The notes beneath the pieces are model-generated. The model was not told the DNA's origin, did not search any database, and saw nothing but the letters and a program-made list of their open reading frames with translations. From the NCBI RefSeq assembly GCF_005239225.2, contig NC_133297.1, forward strand, positions 19,022,147 to 19,086,146: a stretch of DNA of 64,000 bases. Reading direction: 5' to 3'. Below, in pieces: positions 57,422 to 64,000 of the stretch (position 1 is the stretch's first letter; every line of letters begins with the position of its first letter). The position numbers were made by a program, and so were the translations under genes. Source of the DNA: Populus alba (taxonomy: Eukaryota; Streptophyta; Magnoliopsida; Malpighiales; Salicaceae).

Positions 57422-58541
57422 GTAATTAAATAAGTAATAAATTTCACAAAATAAAGTTATTATATCTAATTGAGCTCATGACCAAGGTGATAGGTTTGGT
57501 GGGTTGACCAGTGTCGATCCAAAATATTGTTGTCTGTATATTTAAGAAAAAAAATTAAAAACAACATTCTCTTGATTTGTTTTAAGTCAATCCAAGTCAA
57601 CTAGATCAAACGGGTCACATCAAATCAACTTCAACCTGTTTTAATTTGAAACTTGGTCAGGTAATGGGTCTGCACAATGAGTCTTCGATGTCATTTAAAA
57701 TTTATTAAAATTAATTAATTCAATATATATTTGGGATATTATTTTATCAAATACTATTAAATTCTTTGTTTGTTTTTTAATGATATTATGACATTTGTTT
57801 TATAATATAGCAGGCACTCTTTTTGTACAACCCTTCATGAATTGTATTTCTTTTTTTTTTTTGCTTAAATTTTTTTTGGTTGTTTTCATGTGCATATTTA
57901 TTTTTATATTTCATAATTAATTAAAAAATAGATTAAAAAAAAGTTATTAAACCTAACTGGATCTATGACCCGAATCGTGAGTTTGACGAGTAAATTTATG
58001 TTAACGTTGGTTGATTCAAAACATCTTCTAAATGTTTTTTTCAAAACAATTAAATGAAGTTGTCTTGAATTTTTTTAAGTCAAATTGTGTTTGGACCTAC
58101 CATGTGAACCGAGTCATATCATGTCAGCTTCAACCTGATTTAATTTGAAACTCGGGTCAAGCAAGGAACCGGGTATAAAGGTCTCTAGATTGCCTTGCTG
58201 AGCTAGATTGGATTTGATAAATTAGCCAAAATGTTCCCTGAATAAACACACAATTTTTGTATCTTCTTATATATATATTTTTTAATGCATTTGCATTCAA
58301 ATTATCAAAACTTTAGTATTTTTTTAAATATAAACTTCCTTTTATGGTAATGGTGAGGTGTTGTAAAAAGATATTATTGTAATAAAATGCTAAAAAAAAG
58401 GGAGCATGTTAATAAGATAAAGATGTTTTAATTACAAAGATATTTTTTATCCTTCTTTCAAATCTTTCATCTTTTATATTCATTCAATTTTTTTTTATTT
58501 TATTAAATAAAGAATATAGAACAAATAAACGGAGCAAAATT
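57422..58541. repeat. Diverged direct repeat pair in AT-rich DNA
   Basis: 57455-57680 and 57945-58170 share GAGCTCATGACC/GGATCTATGACC, AAGTCAA, GGGTCACATCA/GAGTCATATCA, CTTCAACCTG and TTTAATTTGAAACT in the same order. No coding sequence. The origin is unknown. Confidence 0.7.
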
Positions 58542-60100
58542 TGTTGCGATGTCATGGTCGCACAAATTAGTTACCCTAGCAAGGGATCAATCCCACGAGG
58601 AAGTTTTAGTTCAGATTTTTATGTTATACGATATGCAATTGGGGTGCATTTTGAGACTATCTAGACTAAAGAAGAATTAAACAATCAAGCTAAATTAAAT
58701 AAATCAGAAAATTATCAAGAGAACAAACCTTGGTTTCAAGTACACATCCACCTATAGAAATCACGGTGTCTGCACATCAATTTATATTCTGAATCCTTAT
58801 CTTTTCTTTACATTGGTTAGTTAACAGATTTGTCGTATAACTAACCCTAACCATCAAACAATCATGGTGTCCGCACTAGTAATTAAAATTCGATGGCAGC
58901 CTTATAAACTAGATAAGTTGATTAATCTAAACAACATAATTATCTGCAGTTCATGTTTGGTTTGATCGAATGTTCTCCCTAAGATTAATAACATAGATCC
59001 GCCACAATTATTAAACTCAATTGCTTTACAGCTTTATATACCACAACTCTGGTTTTAATAACAAAACTAGCAATAGATTATTCACAAAAATAACTTAGAG
59101 TCCGCTGTAGCAATTAAAATAAATAATCATAGGAAATAAGCATAGGACAACAAACATATTCATTCATCATATAAACTAAAAAGAAAAGGTAAAATAAATC
59201 TCACAGTTCTTGAATTCCGAAGGTTTCTGTGTCCTTGTAACCAATAAAAAGAGTTTATCTTTACATGTCTATTGAACAACTAATAAAAAAGGAAGAAGAA
59301 TGCATGATTTCGGGTTTTTTAGAGGAAGGTGCATTTTTTCTCTCTTGGTTGGTCGCCCCCTCTTCCTTTCACTCTTTCTTTTTATTTGATAGAAACCCTA
59401 ATATCTTTTTTCTACAAAATAGTCCTTACCTAAGTAAATAATTTATATTTAAGTAGTTCAATAACTATTTTCCTAAACAAGGAGAAATAGTCTTGCATAA
59501 AATCCTCAAACTTTGATTTTGGACTTATAAGAGTCAAACTGCCAAAATTAAGACTTGGATGTCAGTTTGGATGCCTTGGGAAGTAATTTGGACTTGTTTC
59601 TTCACAAAGCATGTCTACTGTCAGAATTCATATGGAATCTTAGAAAGCTCATATGAGTTCGATTTCTACTGCAATTTGGTATGATGATAGATCTTTAAGT
59701 CAGGAATCCAACCAAATTGAATTTGCATCAAATACTCAAACATCAAGTTGGAATAGCCAAACATCAACATTGGCAGAATGCAAGATTTGTCTTTGAAGGC
59801 TATGATATCCATGTAATTTCTCTTTTTATTTTTCTTGCCATATATTTACAGAAAGGTATGGATATTAGCTTTCTAATGCCACTAGAATCACTTTGTTTCG
59901 ACCTCTAGAGCTCAAGTTCTGCACAAAACATCGATCGGAGGCAAATCTACCAATTATCTTTAATTTACTTCTTTTTGAATCATACATGCAAAAGTGCATT
60001 CAAAACATAAAACAAAGAAAATTAAGGCATTTTATATATAAAACATAGGCAAAATACTAGTTGAATGTGAGTAAAACTATCAAATAATATGGTTGCATCA
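58542..60100 (-). repeat. Minus-strand gypsy LTR (relative of 40193-41802)
   Basis: On the minus strand it starts TGATGCAACCATATTA and ends CGCAACA. The primer-site side (58541 leftwards) has lost the TGGCGCC sequence. On the other side (60101-60115) a purine-rich GTGTGGGAGTATT on the minus strand is the polypurine tract, so this is a 3' LTR with a little internal DNA left (to about 60250). Confidence 0.85.
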
Positions 60101-60975
60101 AATACTCCCACACTTAGCTCTTGTTCGTCCTCAAGAAAGGAGAGAGAGAAAGTTGTTGTTTGCACCGATCCCAACAGCAAAAATGATTGATCTTGGTGTC
60201 CATGGCTTTCATTTGATGAGAGAAGTTTGATTTTTGTTGTTTAGAACCTCAATATTTCCTAAAAAAACAGATCGAAGTCGAAGGAATTTTTTTTACCCGG
60301 TTTTATTGTGTTTTTCGGACCTTTTTTGGCTTTCCTAGGTTGATAAATTGATTTCTAGATGTTTTAAGGTTCTTTACAAGGTATTTTTAGGTTAAAATGG
60401 GTTGAAATATGAGTTTTTAGGTCAAAAAATACTTTACCCTAAATTCTCAACTACCACTATGGTGGCTGGAATTTGAGCGTCATTTAATTATTATTTTTTA
60501 AAAAATAAGGTTGAATGACTAGTCATTTTACCTAAATAAGATATATATAAAAATAAATTAGGTCTTTGTGACTTTAATAAACTGGTTATTAAAGCCAAAA
60601 AAGCATGTTAAGACTTTTTTTTATATACAAATATGCTAAAAAAATTTATAAGTTTTGAGGAACTTGATCATATGCATGTAAACAAGATTATTTTTGTTTT
60701 ATAATTTTGTTTTGTAACATTTTGAAAAGAAGACGGATGTTTTAACACCAAAATTGTATTTTTATGGTATAAGGATACAAAGCAATGTTAATAAAAAAAA
60801 GGGTATAAAATAAGCAACAAAATCATCAATTTTTGGAAAGGACTTTTTTTTAAAAAAAATTTGCTATTTGCAATTTTTTGATTTTTTCTTTTTTTTTTGT
60901 TAAAATAATATTACATAATATAATATTCTATATATATAAAAATATATAGAATATTATATTATATACAAAGGAATC
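60101..60975. other. Retroelement 3' internal remnant and AT-rich spacer
   Basis: 60101-60250 is the internal 3' end of the minus-strand gypsy element (on that strand, sequence ending in CTTTCTTGAGGACGAACAAG before the purine tract). The rest is AT-rich without features, with TATATA-rich inverted sequence near 60910-60965. Confidence 0.5.
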
Positions 60976-61640
60976 TGGACCGATAGAGGCCCATATAAGA
61001 ACTAGGCTGAATCTTGACCCATGAGAAATGGGTCAAGATCAGTCCCAATAGGAGTTTGGGTTGCAACTAGGTCCCTCAAGAATTGGGTCAAGGCTAGCCC
61101 CCAAAGGCAAGTAGGTCACGACTGGACCAGACTGACCCCATTAAGAATCTGGGCCACAACTAAGCCCTAAAAAAGTTGGGTCAGACTGACCCAAAGAAAA
61201 TTTGGGTTGTGATAAGGCCCAAAAGGAATTGGGTTAAGATTGACCCAAAGAAAACTAGGCCGCGACCAGACCCATGAGAAATTGGGTTTGGGCAAACCAC
61301 AAAAAAGGCTTGGGAGAGATTGGAACCATAAAGAAATGGGTCAAGACCTGTCATAATAGAAGCATAGGTTGAGACTCGACCTATAAGGAATTGGGTCGAG
61401 ATTGGCCCCGAAGGCAATTGGGCCATGACTGGTCTAGCCCAAAAGCGAGACCCATGAGAAACTGGGTTCGGGCAAACCTCAAAAAAGGCTTGGGAGAGAG
61501 ACTGGAACCATAAAGAAATGGTTCAAGACCTGCCCTAACAGAAGCATAGGTTGAGACTCGACCTATAAGGAATTGGGTCGAGATTGGCCCCGAAGGCAGT
61601 TGGGCCATGACTGGTCTAGCCAAAAATAAATAAAGCATTA
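60976..61640. repeat. GGGTC-type repeat with a 182-bp tandem duplication
   Basis: Short AATTGGGTC(A/G)AGA(T/C)TG and GACCCATGAGAAA phrases occur every 20-40 bp. Within it, 61266-61447 and 61448-61622 are near-identical copies (ACCATAAAGAAATGG at 61325 and 61507). Frames within it are repetitive and not genes. Confidence 0.85.
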
Positions 61641-62220
61641 CGAGAGTGACCACGACAGCTTGCTGCAACAAGAAGGCTTGCAAATAACACAAAAAAGAAA
61701 GAAAAATTATTGAAACTCAGGTCTGCCATATTTCACTTAGAATAAAAGGTGGTGGTTGTTTGACAATACTATTCTGCTTTCTTCTGAATTTATAGAAGTA
61801 TGTGGTGCATTTCTTGTTACATTTTCCTTTGAATTCTCCTAATTTCCAGGAAAAAGAAGAGGAAAAGAGCTAATTACAAGTTGGGACACACTGGCAAAAG
61901 GATATTAGACCGATGGGATTGCTTTGGGTGGCAACAAGGAGCTGTTCATATTTTGGAAAACAAATCCAAGTGTTTTGGGTTGTAATCATTTATATAATTT
62001 TTGTGTTTACTACTGGGATAGGTGGATTTACAAGTGTTTTTTTAATTATATATTATATAAAAACCCTTTAAAAAGTTATTATGTTTTAAGTGGTTAGTTA
62101 CAGTTATTCCTTCCTTTTCCCCTTGCGTATCATAGGCAAGATTAGAAAAAAGAAGAAAGAAAAAGAGTGATGCTAATTCCTTACCTTGCACATAAAGACT
62201 ATATATATATATATATATTT
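61641..62220. other. Unassigned spacer
   Basis: Moderately AT-rich; a (TA)n tract lies at 62200-62217. No gene recognised. Confidence 0.5.
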
Positions 62221-62330
62221 CACTACCAAAATTTTACATTTTATCGATGAGATATTCCATTGGTAGTTAGACAATGATTTTGTTAGCATAATTTTTACCG
62301 CTAGGCTCACAAATGAGTACTATTGGTCAA
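62221..62330 (+). mobile_element. Possible CACTA-end remnant
   Basis: Starts CACTACCAAAATTTTACA, close to the CACTA terminus at 43302. ATCGATGAGATATTCCATTG follows, a plausible decayed ACCGACGGA pair. It is short, with no matching opposite end. Confidence 0.4.
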
Positions 62331-63214
62331 AATAACTTTCCTTGATGATTTATGGACTTGACTATACGATTTGATCAACGCTAAAAGATCCCAACATATG
62401 CTTTTAATTTGAGGGTAAGTTTCTTTTTGTAAATAAATCTACCAAAAATTCAGCAGAGTTTCATTTGTATTTAGGACATACCAATTTATATACTACTATC
62501 AATTTACTCAATCAACCCATCATCACAAGGTCCTATAAGTCCAAACCTTATTTCAATCATCAATATTCAATACCTCATACAATCCACGATATATATATAT
62601 ATCCTCCAAATAAGTTCAATATGAACATAGCTCACAAATCATATTATAAAATTTAAAAGAAAATTGAATACTAATATGTAAAGAGAGAATTTAAAACATA
62701 ATAAGTATTCTTAAAACATTTCAAAAGGGTTAATTATAGGATAACTAATGTACTACCTATTGAGCTAAGACTTTATATATACATCAAGGTTTACACAAAA
62801 GCATACTGCATAATCGCGTTAATTCCATTATGCTCAAGTTAAATATTTACATAAGCTTAACAAAGTAGAGTCCTAAACTAATGATCTCCCTGACATTTGA
62901 TGGACCTGTTACACAAACAATCCAGTAAGCATACCATTATGTTGATAAAAGAAATATATATGATCATGTAATGTATATGAATGGAGTATAAATTTTCTAT
63001 CGAATCCATAGGAATTCTAACAATCAACTTATAATTTGCTTGTAAATCATTTAAACCCAATTAAAACTCATTTGCATATCCTTAATTTGAATACTCTTAT
63101 TTACTTGCATGAACCAAGTGACTTTGTATAGTCCAACCTGGACATTTTTTGGCAATTAAATTTATCAATTTCCCATAGGTAATTCAAACATGGATACCCT
63201 TTACAAATCGAGTC
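62331..63214. other. Unassigned AT-rich region
   Basis: No gene recognised. It may be the 3' part of the minus-strand hairpin-array LTR that begins in the next entry, but the expected TGTAACA boundary was not found. Confidence 0.4.
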
Positions 63215-64000
63215 TTATCAATCATTCTCAAACATCCTAACACGGGCATCATTAGCCGAAGCTAATGTTGTAATTCATCTCCCAGTAATTTTATCATGGA
63301 TGCCATTAGCCAAAGCTAATCCTGTAATTCATCTCATGGCAATCCTATCACGGATGCTATTAGCCTTTTATTTACATTGAACATGGCATTTATTGTAAAT
63401 ACGCTAGACTTTTATTTATATTGAACATGGCATTTATTGTAATTGCATTCACCAGAAGAACTTTTAATTACATAAGTGCGAAGAGGAGGGAAAATCATGC
63501 ACCTGCTCTGCCTGTCTCGTGACCTCCCCCAACAGAAGATCCAATCCTAGTTGCTCCACTTGAATCACAAGGACACACACACAATATTCACGTGAAAGTC
63601 TAATTGTTACTGTCTTAGACCTGAACCATTACTATTTGATATGTTACTGTCTTAGACGTCAATCGTTATTGTTTGATCTATTATTGTCTTAAACCTGATA
63701 TGTTACTGCTTGATTTGTTACTATCGTAGACCTCAACCGTTGCTATTTGATATGTTACTGTCTTAAACCTTAACCATTACTGTTTGATATGTTATTGTCT
63801 TAGACCTCAACCGTTATTGTTTGATTTGTTACTGTCTTAAACCTCAACTGTTACTGTTTTAGACCTGAACTATTACTGTCTGATCTGTTACTGTTTTAGA
63901 CCTTAACTGTTACTGTCTTAAATCTCAACTATTAGTGTTTGATATGTTATTGTCTTAGACCTCAACTGTTATTGTCTTAGACCTCAACTACTACTATTTG
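63215..64000 (-). repeat. Minus-strand copy of the hairpin-array LTR, cut by the window end
   Basis: 63245-63365 holds two to three units of the hairpin motif in reverse (CATTAGCCGAAGCTAATG). 63600-64000 holds about 15 units of GTTACTGTCTTAGACC / GTTACTGTTTGATATG, the reverse complement of the block at 49490-49985. The relative order of the two blocks agrees with the solo LTR at 48948-51851 read backwards. Confidence 0.8.

Overview
The window reads as an intergenic, transposon-filled stretch of an AT-rich eudicot nuclear genome. The evidence is plant-type Ty1/copia and Ty3/gypsy elements with plant tRNA primer sites, CACTA (En/Spm) transposons carrying TNPD/TNPA-like genes, and fragments of two plant housekeeping-type genes (a GH17 beta-1,3-glucanase and a dUTPase). 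A woody dicot such as a Salicaceae member would fit, but I cannot prove the family from sequence alone. No complete host gene is visible. A 500-base run of N (21520-22019) marks an assembly gap.

Layout. 1-4597: LTR-like noncoding DNA with tandem and dispersed repeats. 4598-13695: a large CACTA element on the minus strand. Its second gene (TNPA/Transposase_24 type) can be spliced into an open frame of 432 codons. Its transposase gene (tnp2 type, four exons) is open except for two in-frame stops. 14233-18789: a Ty1/copia element with both LTRs and a gag-pol full of stops. 19393-26560: two inverted copies of one LTR family flanking the gap, AT-rich repeats and a UUCG-hairpin array. 26561-27275: a CACTA deletion derivative. 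27443-36030: a decayed Ty3/gypsy element on the minus strand, split by a younger copia element (30348-35601, 5-bp target duplication ATCAC). 36192-38360: fragments of a dUTPase gene and of a GH17 glucanase gene. 38580-48560: mosaic of copied modules, GGGTC-rich repeats, an internally deleted gypsy element (40193-42445) and a CACTA end split by a solo LTR (target duplication ATAGA). 48948-51851: a 2.9-kb solo LTR (target duplication ATGAA) containing about 18 tandem units of a UUCG stem-loop motif. 52587-53280: copia gag fragment joined to a second copy of GH17 exon 1 plus its intron. 53290-57421: a second, decayed CACTA element on the plus strand. 58542-60100: a minus-strand gypsy LTR. 60976-64000: GGGTC repeats, a CACTA-end remnant and a minus-strand copy of the hairpin-array LTR running off the window.

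How the parts relate. The two CACTA elements share gene order and the same in-frame UAG in the transposase reading frame, so they probably moved using proteins supplied by other copies. The retroelements give a relative order: gypsy first, copia inserted into it later; CACTA end first, solo LTR inserted into it later. Pieces of the dUTPase and GH17 neighbourhood recur at about 24, 36-38, 42-43, 46 and 53 kb, so a former gene region appears to have been copied and scattered.
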